Shown: positions 15,636-23,833 of the stretch, piece after piece
Layout of the letters: every line of letters begins with the position of its first letter
Numbering within the stretch: position 1 is the first letter of the stretch
NCBI GenBank assembly: GCA_905480335.1
Contig: CAJQPY010000006.1
Span: 1-64,000, forward strand
Direction of reading: 5' to 3'
Length of the DNA: 64,000 bases
Origin: an uncultured Ilumatobacter sp.
GTDB lineage: Bacteria; Actinomycetota; Acidimicrobiia; Acidimicrobiales; Ilumatobacteraceae
Translations under genes and position numbers: made by a program
The notes under the pieces: generated by a model
What the model saw: the letters and a program-made list of their open reading frames with translations, nothing else
Databases searched by the model: none
Told to the model about the DNA's origin: nothing

Positions 15636-16997
15636 ATGGCAGATCTCGACATCGACGCCCGCACAGACACAGATCACATTCCATGGTTCCTGGCCGGGAA
15701 CTTCGGCCCCGTTTTTGATGAAGTCACTGACGTCAATCTGCGAGTCACGGGTTCCATCCCGCCGTCGCTGGCAGGCCGATACCTTCGCACTGGATCCAAT
15801 CCGCCCTCGGGGGTGTCGAGCCACTGGTTTGCCGGTGACGGGATGGTGCACGGGGTCCGCCTCGACGCCGGAAATGCGGCCTGGTATCGCAACCGGTATG
15901 TACAGACCACCAGGCTCGTGAAGGGGTTGGATGCAGCCGATCCAGACGTGTTCGCCGACCCGACGGCCGGCTCGGGAAACACGAGTGTGCTGGCCCACGC
16001 CGGACGGGTCTGGGCGCTGGAGGAGCTCCACCTTCCGTACGAGCTAAGTCCCGAACTCGATACGATCGGCTGCGACGACTTCGCCGGCAAGCTGACGACG
16101 TCGTTCACCGCACACCCGAAGCTGTGCCCCCAAACCGGAGAGCTGCACTTTTTCGGGTACTCCCCGCTCCCACCCTTTCTGACATACCACGTTCTCGATG
16201 CCGGCGGAGCACTCGTCCATTCCACCGAGATTGCGGTGCCGAAGGGCACGATGATGCACGACTTCATGATTACTCGCGACCACGCGATCTTCATGGACCT
16301 ACCAATCGTGTTCGATCTGTCGAACCTGGAGTCGCCGATCGGATGGGACGACACCTACGGTGCCCGTATCGGCATCATGCCTCGCATGGGCACGAATGCA
16401 GACATCCGCTGGTTTGAGATAGACCCGTGTTACGTGTTCCACCCGCTCAACGCGTACGTGGATGACAACGTGGTGGTCTGCGATGTGGGTCGTCATGCTT
16501 CGATGTCAATGCAACCGGAGGTCTACACCCCACCGGCACACCTGCACCGGTGGACGTTCGACTTGCTATCGGGTGCCGTCAACGAGGAACGGATCGACGA
16601 GAAGACACACGCTTTCTCGCGTGTCGATGACCGGGTCGTCGGACTTCCGCACCGGTACGGCTGGGGTGTGACCCACCGTAACGGCAGTGAAACTACCCTT
16701 CGTGAACCCGGTGTTGTCGTGAAGTGGGACGTCGTCACCGGCACGCAAGCCACCTACGACCTTGGGCCTGATGCATTTCCGAGTGAGTTCGTCTTCGTGC
16801 AAGATGATGATGCCGCAGGCGAAGATGACGGCTGGGCGATCGGCTTCGTGTACAACGCGTCGGCGGACTCCTCTGACCTCGTCATCCTCGATGCATCGGC
16901 ACCCGGCAGCGATCCAGTCGCTCGAATCCATCTCCCACAACGTGTGCCCTTCGGTTTCCACGGCAGCTGGGTCGACGACGCTGCCCTCCCCGCCTGA
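15636..16997 (+). CDS. carotenoid oxygenase (RPE65 / carotenoid cleavage dioxygenase family)
   Basis: A 453-residue seven-bladed propeller enzyme that cleaves a double bond of carotenoids, apocarotenoids or stilbene-like substrates using non-heme Fe(II). The family entry motif GRYLRTGSNPP is near residue 48. The four iron-binding histidines are expected in FTAHPKLCP, MMHDFMIT, VFHPLNAY and FGFHGSWV, and all four are present. No signal peptide. The substrate cannot be read from the sequence; a membrane glycosyltransferase of the carotenoid-modifying type lies at 20077. Confidence 0.92.
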   Translation: MADLDIDARTDTDHIPWFLAGNFGPVFDEVTDVNLRVTGSIPPSLAGRYLRTGSNPPSGVSSHWFAGDGMVHGVRLDAGNAAWYRNRYVQTTRLVKGLDAADPDVFADPTAGSGNTSVLAHAGRVWALEELHLPYELSPELDTIGCDDFAGKLTTSFTAHPKLCPQTGELHFFGYSPLPPFLTYHVLDAGGALVHSTEIAVPKGTMMHDFMITRDHAIFMDLPIVFDLSNLESPIGWDDTYGARIGIMPRMGTNADIRWFEIDPCYVFHPLNAYVDDNVVVCDVGRHASMSMQPEVYTPPAHLHRWTFDLLSGAVNEERIDEKTHAFSRVDDRVVGLPHRYGWGVTHRNGSETTLREPGVVVKWDVVTGTQATYDLGPDAFPSEFVFVQDDDAAGEDDGWAIGFVYNASADSSDLVILDASAPGSDPVARIHLPQRVPFGFHGSWVDDAALPA

Positions 16998-17125
16998 CGA
17001 CCGACTCCGGTCCGCGCCGCATATAACGTTCACCCCGCAGTCAGATCACCAAAAAGCAGCTGGCGCCCGATAACCGGGTTTCGGCGCAGAGAACAGAGCA
17101 GAAGTTCTCTGACATGGCATCAGTT

Positions 17126-17764
17126 TCAAAATGGTCGATTGAGGGGTTCAGGCTCCCAGGTCATGGCTGCTTGGGAGAGGCCGTCGATCAGTCGCTCGGT
17201 GTGGGGCGTGAGGTTGGGACCCTCCCAGTCCCACCACAGTGGACTGCTCGCACCGCGGATGCGCGGCGGCAACTCAATCTGCACCCCCTGCTGTCGGGGA
17301 ACGTTCACCGGATTGCGCTCGTGCATTCCGCGCAACTGCCTCGGGATGTCCTCAATGTCGGTGATGACGTTGTATGCCGGGATGTGCCTCCGCAGAGTTG
17401 CGCCGACGTGCTCGGCGAAGACTCTGTTCTGGCCTCCGAGGAGCAGTGAGCCGAATAAGCCCCGGCGTCCGAAACCGTGCACTGTGATCACGATGTCGAC
17501 GTGTTCGAGAAAGTCTGCGAGCACTGCGGAGTGAGTGCAGTCGACAGTCGTGGACGGAAAGTGCTCCTTCATGCCTTCTGGCTGAATAACGGCGTAGAAG
17601 GAGGCACCCGACCGTTCGGCCGCACGGTGGGCGATCACGTCGGTCATCCATTCGAGGTGGCCGCCGTGGTACGCCATGAAGCCGATGCGACCCCGTAATT
17701 CAGAGACCTCCTCGACACCGGGCGTGTCGAGGATCGTCGCAAAGTCGGGCACGTCCGACATCAT
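17126..17764 (-). CDS. poly-gamma-glutamate hydrolase-like protein
   Basis: A 212-residue protein resembling the PF05908 gamma-PGA hydrolase family, zinc peptidases related to carboxypeptidase-like phage hydrolases. Supporting motifs are GFMAYHGGHLEWMTDVIA (the HGG/E metal site), ASFYAVIQPEG, HSAVLADFLEHVDIVITVHGF (third metal His) and LLGGQNRVFAEHV. It is cytosolic by sequence. Divergent from orn with about 80 bp between starts. The true substrate may be another gamma-glutamyl or peptide bond. Confidence 0.72.
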   Translation of the reverse strand: MMSDVPDFATILDTPGVEEVSELRGRIGFMAYHGGHLEWMTDVIAHRAAERSGASFYAVIQPEGMKEHFPSTTVDCTHSAVLADFLEHVDIVITVHGFGRRGLFGSLLLGGQNRVFAEHVGATLRRHIPAYNVITDIEDIPRQLRGMHERNPVNVPRQQGVQIELPPRIRGASSPLWWDWEGPNLTPHTERLIDGLSQAAMTWEPEPLNRPF

Positions 17765-17832
17765 GCACGCTCCGCAGGTGATCCGTCGTTTCGAGGTCTG
17801 GAACCGGCACGGTGTTCACGCCCGCCGAGCCG

Positions 17833-17838
17833 TACGAT
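17833..17838 (+). promoter_or_regulatory. -10 hexamer TACGAT of orn
   Basis: TACGAT ends 8 nt before the ATG at 17847 with no Shine-Dalgarno sequence, predicting a leaderless mRNA and fixing the orn start. Confidence 0.5.
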
Positions 17839-17846
17839 GGTCTTCG

Positions 17847-18434
17847 ATGTTGGTGTGGATGGACCTCGAAATGACCGGACTCGATCACACGTCGGATGTG
17901 ATCGTCGAAATCGCAACATTGATCACCGACGACGAGCTAAACATCGTCGCCGAAGGTCCTGACCTAGTGGTTCACGCCGCCGATGCAGCGCTCGACGGGA
18001 TGAACCCGTTCGTCGTCAACATGCACACGAAGTCGGGACTCCTAGAACAGATCAAGGCATCCAAGATCTCGCTGGCTGATGCCGGGGCCCAGACGCTTGC
18101 GTTCATCAAGGAGTACGTGCCCGAGGCGCGGTCGGTCCCACTCTGCGGCAACTCAATCGGCACTGATCGGCGGTTTCTAGCGGCGGCGCTCCCCGAAATT
18201 GAGGAATATCTCCACTATCGCTCGATTGACGTTTCGAGCGTGAAGGAACTCGTCAAGCGCTGGTACCCCGAGCTGGATGCGAAGCGACCCCGCGGGCACG
18301 GCAGTCATCGCGCTCTAGATGACATTCGCGAGTCAGTGAAAGAACTCGCTTACTACCGCGAACATGTCTTCGTGCCGACCGAGGGCGCCACTACTGCGGT
18401 TGATGCACCCGGCGGCGACGACGCCAAAAGCTGA
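17847..18434 (+). CDS. orn: oligoribonuclease
   Basis: 3'-5' exoribonuclease of the DEDDh group that degrades 2-5 nt RNAs and linear dinucleotides such as pGpG. The 195 residues begin MLVWMDLEMTGLDHTSDVIVE (ExoI with D and E), then GNSIGTDRRFL (ExoII) and GSHRALDDIRES (ExoIII with H and D). The usual family length is about 180; the extra C-terminal tail is acidic and Ala/Gly-rich. The longer frame from 17676 overlaps the divergent gene and is rejected. Confidence 0.95.
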   Translation: MLVWMDLEMTGLDHTSDVIVEIATLITDDELNIVAEGPDLVVHAADAALDGMNPFVVNMHTKSGLLEQIKASKISLADAGAQTLAFIKEYVPEARSVPLCGNSIGTDRRFLAAALPEIEEYLHYRSIDVSSVKELVKRWYPELDAKRPRGHGSHRALDDIRESVKELAYYREHVFVPTEGATTAVDAPGGDDAKS

Positions 18435-18507
18435 GAGCGACGAGCACCCAGGTATCGCCAGCACCGTGTGAGCTCGGCCGAGCCCCGCCGCGGCGCTTGC
18501 GGTCCGG

Positions 18508-18513
18508 TACGTT
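18508..18513 (+). promoter_or_regulatory. -10 hexamer TACGTT of the quinone oxidoreductase gene
   Basis: TACGTT ends 6 nt before the ATG at 18520; no ribosome binding site, so probably leaderless. Confidence 0.5.
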
Positions 18514-18519
18514 GCGCAC

Positions 18520-19494
18520 ATGCGAGCAGTCGTACTCCGAGACCACGGGGGCCCTGAGGTCCTCACCATCGAAGAAGTCGAGGACCCCGTTCCCGGGCCT
18601 GACCAGATCTTGGTTGATGTCGCCCACACAGCGCTGAATCGCGCCGACATACTCCAGCGTCAGGGCGGCTACCCCGACCCTCGCAATCTGCCTCTCGAAA
18701 TTCCTGGCCTGGAGTACGCCGGTACGGTTGCGGCGATCGGAGCCGATGTCGTCGAGTGGGCGATCGGTGACCCGGTGATGGGTATCGAAGCCGGCGGCTG
18801 CTACGCCGAGAAGGTGGTCACCCATGCTCGGCAGGCGCTTCGGGTCCCCGACAGTGTCGAGTTGGTCGATGCGGCGGCGATCTCCGAGGTGTTCCTCACC
18901 GCGTGGGACGCCCTTGTCGTACAGGGCGGTTTGACAAGTGGCCGGTGGGCGCTGATCCACGCGGGAGCATCGGGAGTCGGGACCGCGGGAATCCAAATAT
19001 CGAAAGCGATCGGCGCATACATTGCTGTCACTTGCTCGGCGGGTAAGGCAGACGCGTGCCGGGAGTTGGGAGCCGACCTTGTGTTGGAGCGCAGTCCGAG
19101 CGACTGGCTCGGCGCGCTCCGCGCCGAGTTGCCCGTTGGCGTCGACACCATCCTTGACGTGGTCGGCGGCGACGAAGCTGATCGCAACATCAAGGCGGCG
19201 GCTGCGGATGGGACGATCGTGCAGGTCGGATTGATGGGTGGTGGCCAGGCACCGGTGAACATAGGTTTGCTGCTAATGAAGCGGATCACCTGGATCGGCA
19301 CAACGCTGCGAGCACGGCCGCTCGAACGCAAGCTAGATCTCTGCCAGCGCTTCAGTCGCGAGATGCTTCCGCTGTTCGACTCGGGTGATCTCGCACCGGT
19401 GCTCGACTCACGATTTGCGCTCGACGACATCGCTGATGCCCATCGCCACATGGAGTCGAATGCCAGCATCGGCAAGATCCTTATCGACCTCTGA
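18520..19494 (+). CDS. NAD(P)H:quinone oxidoreductase, PIG3 family (zinc-free MDR)
   Basis: A 324-residue medium-chain reductase of the TP53I3/PIG3 type. The N-terminal GroES-like domain holds NRADILQRQGGYPDP, typical of the family, and lacks zinc ligands. The Rossmann domain has HAGASGVGTAGIQ (the NADP-binding AxxGxxG loop) and ends with the family-typical ASIGKILIDL. It reduces quinones or enals with NADPH. It converges with the CopC-domain gene across a stem-loop. Confidence 0.9.
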   Translation: MRAVVLRDHGGPEVLTIEEVEDPVPGPDQILVDVAHTALNRADILQRQGGYPDPRNLPLEIPGLEYAGTVAAIGADVVEWAIGDPVMGIEAGGCYAEKVVTHARQALRVPDSVELVDAAAISEVFLTAWDALVVQGGLTSGRWALIHAGASGVGTAGIQISKAIGAYIAVTCSAGKADACRELGADLVLERSPSDWLGALRAELPVGVDTILDVVGGDEADRNIKAAAADGTIVQVGLMGGGQAPVNIGLLLMKRITWIGTTLRARPLERKLDLCQRFSREMLPLFDSGDLAPVLDSRFALDDIADAHRHMESNASIGKILIDL

Positions 19495-19497
19495 TCG

Positions 19498-19518
19498 CCT
19501 GCTGCCAATTGCAGCAGG
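19498..19518. terminator. stem-loop between convergent genes
   Basis: An 8-bp perfect stem (CCTGCTGC with GCAGCAGG) and 5-nt loop lie exactly between two converging genes. There is no U-tract, as is common in high-GC bacteria. It could serve both directions. Confidence 0.5.
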
Positions 19519-19520
19519 GC

Positions 19521-20048
19521 TCAAGTTGCGGCAGCGTTGGATTCGTCGACTGGAACGAGCATTCGTCGATAGGTGAACCAGCCGCCGATCACGAGCACGA
19601 TCAGGGCGCCGACAATAAACGGCACGACCGGGAAGCCTCCCGAGCCCCCGGTGCTTGGGGACCCGTAGGTGAACGAGATTGCTCCGGCGATGACATGACC
19701 GTCAACCGGAACCGGCGCCAAGTATTGGACGAAGTAAGTGCCTTCGCGTTCGACTTCGTCGAAATCCAGTCGAGCGGTGGTTTCGCCGGTTCTCACCGTC
19801 TCACCGCCGATGTCTTCGAATTCGTTGTCACCGAGGTCGTAGACGAGGAACATTGCGACGTCGTCGCTTATGACTTCGCCAAAGTCGATCTCGACGGTCG
19901 AGATGGGCTCCGACAGCGTGGAGCGAGAGGTCGGTGTCGAGCTTCTAATGTCATCGTGTGCAGTGACCGGTGTGGCACCGGCTCCGACAGCAACAGTGAG
20001 TGTCAGTACGCCGGCGATTGTGATCCGGCGTAGCCACCGGGGGGTCAT
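19521..20048 (-). CDS. exported CopC-domain protein with C-terminal membrane anchor
   Basis: A 175-residue protein with a signal peptide (MTPRWLRRITIAGVLTLTVA, cleavage after TPVTA). A CopC-type beta-sandwich starts with the diagnostic His right after cleavage (HDDIRSSTPTSRSTLSEP) and ends in YLAPVPVDGHVIAGAISFTYG. A single C-terminal helix (PFIVGALIVLVIGGWFTY) follows. CopC domains bind Cu(II) through the N-terminal His and a second His, so a role in copper handling outside the cell is likely. An ATG at 20072 is also possible; the ATG at 20048 gives a normal signal peptide. It follows the glycosyltransferase gene closely. Confidence 0.8.
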   Translation of the reverse strand: MTPRWLRRITIAGVLTLTVAVGAGATPVTAHDDIRSSTPTSRSTLSEPISTVEIDFGEVISDDVAMFLVYDLGDNEFEDIGGETVRTGETTARLDFDEVEREGTYFVQYLAPVPVDGHVIAGAISFTYGSPSTGGSGGFPVVPFIVGALIVLVIGGWFTYRRMLVPVDESNAAAT

Positions 20049-20076
20049 GACGGTGCCGTCCATGAAGACCATTCAA

Positions 20077-21174
20077 TCAGCCGCCCCGAGCGTCGACGTC
20101 GCGACCCTTCCATCTCACGTCACGTCGGAACACCACCGCCATAGCGCTGCTGAGGAAGATGAACGTGAACACGACCACGAGCAGCGGGAAAATGGTTGCG
20201 GCCCTCAGGTCGGTGGTCCCTGCGCGGCGACCGAGCACCCAGACTTGCCATGCGACGAGCGGGTACGTGAGCGGCACGGCGATCCACCCGCCAGCAACGG
20301 AACACATCCAAGCCGCAGTGGCCAATGCAAGCCACGAACTGGTGAACCGGGCACCGGTTGCGATGCTGCGCGTCCAACCCCGAATCAGTTCGCGGAATCC
20401 TCCGGGGTACATCCGAAATGTCGTTGTAGTCGGGGATCCGATAAATAGTCTGGACCGTCCGATGGAGCGCGCAAGTCCGATGTCCTCGGTGTGCATCGCC
20501 CGGACGGCCGGGGCCGCATGTCCCCCCGCCGAATCGTAGGTCGTGCGGTCGACTGCGATCACCGGACCGAAGGCGACGTTGGCAGCCGCTCGATCCCCGA
20601 ACACGGTGAATGCGCCGGAGCCCATCAGGGTCATCACGTTGCACAAGATGCTCGGTTGCTCGTAGGCCGTTGGCATCCGATGCCACGGTTGCATCGAAAC
20701 AAGTACCCCGGGATTCGAGTGAACCTCGGCAACGAGATCATCAAGCAGCGTCAAGCCTGGGTGGACGTCAGCATCGAGGAACACGAGGATTTCCTCGGTT
20801 GTGCTCAGCGCACCATGCCAGCAGGCGTTCGGCTTTCCGAGCCACCCATCAGGTGGCGGGGGTGGGGTGAGCACGTCGACGTCGAACGTCCGCGCGACGC
20901 AGGCGGTTGCGTCAGTTGAGTGATCGTCGACTACTACGATCCGGTCGCCGGTTCGACGTTGTTCGACCAGGGGACGGAGTAGATGGGGGAGCGCATGCGC
21001 CTCGTCGCGGGCCGGGATGATCACGGCAACGGGCGGGCGTGCGGCAGTTGGATGAGCGGGGAGTGTCCGGGTCCGCCAAAGCAGTAGCCAGCCGAGCGAC
21101 CAGCCGAGGGCGAACACCGTCAGGTTGACACTGTTATGACCAACACCGAACACCTCGAAAGTTGCTGTCAGCAT
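20077..21174 (-). CDS. family 2 glycosyltransferase, membrane-bound (HpnB/CrtQ-like)
   Basis: A 365-residue protein with an N-terminal helix, a cytosolic GT-A domain and three C-terminal helices. Motifs are VAVIIPARDEA, RIVVVDDHSTDATA, GWLGKPNACWHGA, the DxD-type FLDADVHPG, and HTEDIGLARSIGRS. This arrangement is shared by hopanoid-associated HpnB and the carotenoid glycosyltransferase CrtQ, so the acceptor is probably a lipid or isoprenoid. A carotenoid oxygenase lies 3 kb upstream. Its stop is 28 bp before the CopC gene, which suggests one operon. Confidence 0.82.
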   Translation of the reverse strand: MLTATFEVFGVGHNSVNLTVFALGWSLGWLLLWRTRTLPAHPTAARPPVAVIIPARDEAHALPHLLRPLVEQRRTGDRIVVVDDHSTDATACVARTFDVDVLTPPPPPDGWLGKPNACWHGALSTTEEILVFLDADVHPGLTLLDDLVAEVHSNPGVLVSMQPWHRMPTAYEQPSILCNVMTLMGSGAFTVFGDRAAANVAFGPVIAVDRTTYDSAGGHAAPAVRAMHTEDIGLARSIGRSRLFIGSPTTTTFRMYPGGFRELIRGWTRSIATGARFTSSWLALATAAWMCSVAGGWIAVPLTYPLVAWQVWVLGRRAGTTDLRAATIFPLLVVVFTFIFLSSAMAVVFRRDVRWKGRDVDARGG

Positions 21175-21413
21175 CGAGTCACCGGCCAGCCTGGACGCCG
21201 AGCACAGATCCGATCAGCATCAACACGATCCAACTTTGGCATGCCCGCCCCGCGCGCAAGGCGACCGAGGGATCGTCGACGAACGGAGAATAATTTGATC
21301 GCGTGAAACTCCGTTGACCTGGGTAGTCCAAACATGTTTGCCTTTGCAAGTGCACATCGACGTCGGTGTGCACGACTAGCCCGCCCGAAATCTCCGAAGG
21401 AGGCCGAACGATC

Positions 21414-21590
21414 ATGACGACACTGATCGCCCGCTCCACGCTTGTTCGCGCCCGCGCCGAGTCCGTCCGTACCGCGGCACATGTCCGCGCAGCGGCACAC
21501 GCCGTGGTTCCGGTTTGGGACGCGTTCCCGAAACGTTCAGTGGCATGCGACGCATCACGGATGATGTCGTCATTACCCTGCGAAGGGTGA
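21414..21590 (+). CDS. small ORF coupled to the thioredoxin gene
   Basis: A 58-residue frame starts MTTLIARSTLVRARAESV and ends SSLPCEG. A strong Shine-Dalgarno sequence (GAAGGAGG, about 21395-21402) precedes its ATG, which is rare in this window. Its TGA overlaps a GTG at 21587 that is in frame with the thioredoxin-like protein, a classic coupling arrangement. The peptide is Ala/Arg-rich with two Cys and no family similarity that I recognise. It may be a leader peptide that sets translation of the downstream redox genes, or a real small protein. Confidence 0.5.
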   Translation: MTTLIARSTLVRARAESVRTAAHVRAAAHAVVPVWDAFPKRSVACDASRMMSSLPCEG

Positions 21591-22189
21591 ACATCAATCG
21601 ACCCCGACTGCTCGCGGCATCACTCATGATTGCGGTGGTCGTGAGTGTGGCGGGTGGTTACGTCTGGAGCCAGACGATCGCGGAGTCCGACGACGACGTA
21701 AATGTCGTGCTTGAAGATTCCCAGGACCGGACACTGGAGGGTGGTCCCGCCGCGATCGAACCGATCCCGGAAGGCGATGTTCTCCCCGAGGCAACATTGG
21801 TCGATGGCGACGGCAACGACGTGTCGAGCCGTTCGTTGCTCGGCGACCGGCCGCTTGTCATCAACTTCTGGTTCAGCACCTGTATCCCATGCGAGCGAGA
21901 ATTGGAGGACTTCGCCGAAGTCGACGCCGAAGTGTCCGATCAGGTTCGGTTCATTGGCGTCAATCCGCTCGACACGGTGTCAGCTATGGAGCGGTTCGCT
22001 GGCGAACGGGGGGTTGAGTACGAACTCTTCCGTGACGAAGCCGCCGAGCTTCAGACCGCTCTCGGCATCACATTTTTTCCGTATACGGTCTTCGTCACGT
22101 CGAGCGGCGAGATCGTCGACCAAACCGGTGTTCTCGACGCCGATGGCCTTCGCGAAAAAATCGACGCACTCCTGGAAAGAGAAGCATGA
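21587..22189 (+). CDS. membrane-anchored thioredoxin-like protein (TlpA/ResA type)
   Basis: A thiol-disulfide protein of about 200 residues. An N-terminal signal anchor (LLAASLMIAVVVSVAGGYVW) is followed by a thioredoxin fold with the active site FSTCIPCERE (CxxC), the cis-Pro region FFPYTVFV and the strand GEIVDQTGV. It probably keeps apo-cytochrome or other exported cysteines reduced, using electrons from the CcdA encoded next, which overlaps it by 4 bp. Start is either the GTG at 21587, coupled to the small ORF, or an ATG at 21545 (14 residues longer). Confidence 0.85.
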   Translation: MNINRPRLLAASLMIAVVVSVAGGYVWSQTIAESDDDVNVVLEDSQDRTLEGGPAAIEPIPEGDVLPEATLVDGDGNDVSSRSLLGDRPLVINFWFSTCIPCERELEDFAEVDAEVSDQVRFIGVNPLDTVSAMERFAGERGVEYELFRDEAAELQTALGITFFPYTVFVTSSGEIVDQTGVLDADGLREKIDALLEREA

Positions 22190-23202
22190 GTCTCTGGTTC
22201 GTGGCGGGCATGCTCGCCGCCGTCAATCCGTGCGGGTTCGTCCTGCTTCCGACCTATCTCATGTACTTCCTGGGGATTCAGAGCTCTGACCAGCGGCTCG
22301 CACAGCGTGAAACGCTGCGCAAGGCGCTCAAGGTGTCGGCATCGTTGAGTCTCGGTTTCATGGCGGTTTTTGTCGTTGCGGCTGGGTTGGCCAATTACTT
22401 CACCAACTGGCTCACTGCGAACGCAAAGTACGCCACCGGGTTCTTCGGGATAGCGCTGCTTATGCTCGGCGCGGCGATGCTGTTCGGTTTCAAGCTGCCA
22501 TTCACGAACCCCCAGGGCCTGCAGGGCAAGAAGGACCAGACGGTCAAGTCGATGTTCGTTTACGGGGTGGCCTACGCAATCGCGTCGCTCGGATGCACCA
22601 TCGGGTTTTTTATCTCCGCAGTATTTGCAACCAGTCGGAATGCTGGCGCGCTCACCGGGCTGCGCAACGGCATCGCGTACGGCGCAGGGATGGCTGTTCT
22701 CGTCGGCGGCTTGACCGTGGCGCTCGCCTTCGCGAATACAGGGCTACTCAAGCTGCTGCGTCATGGCTTGCAGTACATGGATCGCATCGCCGCCGCCTTC
22801 GTCCTGATCTCGGGCCTCTACCTGCTCTGGTACTTCTACTGGGTCGACCTCAAGGAGGAGGGCGACGCGATCACCGACTGGGTCACGCAGTTGCAAGCGG
22901 ACGTCAGTGCTTTCCTCAACGAACATCAGTGGGGTGTCGCAGTGCTTATGTTTTCGCTGCTCGGAGCGACCATCTCCTACGTCTACGCCAAACGAATCAA
23001 TGTGCTCGCCGGAGTCGTTGTCATCTGTGTCATGGTCGGCGCGCTGCTGTCGAACGACCCGCTCGCTGTTGGAATCATTGGCGGGTGCGTTGCGGTTGCC
23101 GGTGCCCTTGGACTACTGCAGGATCGCCGTGATGCCGTGCTCCTTAATCGTGATAATGGTGCCTCGATCGACGAACCACCGTCGACCATTTCGGCCGGCT
23201 GA
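22186..23202 (+). CDS. ccdA: cytochrome c biogenesis protein CcdA (DsbD-family thiol transporter)
   Basis: A 338-residue membrane protein that moves reducing equivalents from cytosolic thioredoxin to exported thioredoxin-like proteins. The two redox cysteines sit in AAVNPCGFVLLPTYL and ASLGCTIGFFI, each at the start of a three-helix half. The core CcdA is about 230 residues; here a C-terminal extension adds two or three helices (LMFSLLGATISYVYA, VVVICVMVGALL, and VGIIGGCVAVAGALGLL) and a short tail. Translationally coupled to the thioredoxin-like gene. A likely client is the cytochrome c domain of CtaC. Confidence 0.92.
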   Translation: MSLWFVAGMLAAVNPCGFVLLPTYLMYFLGIQSSDQRLAQRETLRKALKVSASLSLGFMAVFVVAAGLANYFTNWLTANAKYATGFFGIALLMLGAAMLFGFKLPFTNPQGLQGKKDQTVKSMFVYGVAYAIASLGCTIGFFISAVFATSRNAGALTGLRNGIAYGAGMAVLVGGLTVALAFANTGLLKLLRHGLQYMDRIAAAFVLISGLYLLWYFYWVDLKEEGDAITDWVTQLQADVSAFLNEHQWGVAVLMFSLLGATISYVYAKRINVLAGVVVICVMVGALLSNDPLAVGIIGGCVAVAGALGLLQDRRDAVLLNRDNGASIDEPPSTISAG

Positions 23203-23211
23203 CGCGCTTGA

Positions 23212-23807
23212 TCAGACGTAGCGCATCGCCTCGGCTTGTGCGGTCAGCTCTGCGCGGTGGTCGGGGTGTGCGACGTCGATGAGTCGCCGATTCCGTTCTT
23301 GCACGGTGGCGTAGCAGAGTTCGGCCACGCTCCACCAACGATCAGCTTGCTGTGAGCTAGCGCGCTTCTGGCCAGCCGTGAGTCGAGACATCCGGCGCCC
23401 GGTACTCGCCGCCAGGCGGGACCGGACATCCGAACGGAGTGCGCCGGCATGAGGTTGATCGCGCCACGGCGAAAATGGGGTCGCGTGACGTGGCTCAGGA
23501 AGTACGAGATGTGGTGAAGACGTCGACTGAAGTCGCCATGGAGGTAGCGACGGTCGTGGATCGCATGCATCTGATGGACCCGCTGCGCCATGAATCGGTC
23601 GGAATCGGACACCATGTCGGCCTCGACGGCATTTTCGATTGCGTCGAGCACCGCAGTGGGCTCTCCGTTGGCCAGCGGCACGATGATGTGGGTGTCGGAC
23701 TTGAGTAAACCGACGATGTCGGACGCCTGGTTCGGTGCTTCGGGCATCCGCATGACGGTATGCGATACGCGGCCCGTTACCCATTTGACCGTGCGAAGTG
23801 TCGCCAC
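23212..23807 (-). pseudogene. acetyl-CoA hydrolase/transferase (4-hydroxybutyrate CoA-transferase type) with middle deleted
   Basis: The 5' part, read from 23807, matches the N-terminus of the family: PLANGEPTAVLDAIENAVE, then HQMHAIHDRRYLHGDF, then HISYFLSHVTRPHFRRGAIN and LMPAH. At about 23440 this frame loses similarity. In another frame the last ~50 residues ending at 23212 match the family C-terminus (WSVAELCYATVQERNRRLID, then VAHPDHRAELTAQAEAM). Intact enzymes are about 430 residues; only about 200 codons remain and the catalytic-glutamate region is missing. Clear relic of a large internal deletion plus frameshift. Confidence 0.75.
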
Positions 23808-23821
23808 GTGAGCCGTTCGTT

Positions 23822-23827
23822 TACGGT
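23822..23827 (+). promoter_or_regulatory. -10 hexamer TACGGT of the Nudix gene
   Basis: TACGGT ends 6 nt before the ATG at 23834. It lies just outside the 5' end of the divergent acetyl-CoA transferase relic, so its promoter survived the decay of that gene. Confidence 0.45.
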
Positions 23828-23833
23828 GCGGTG

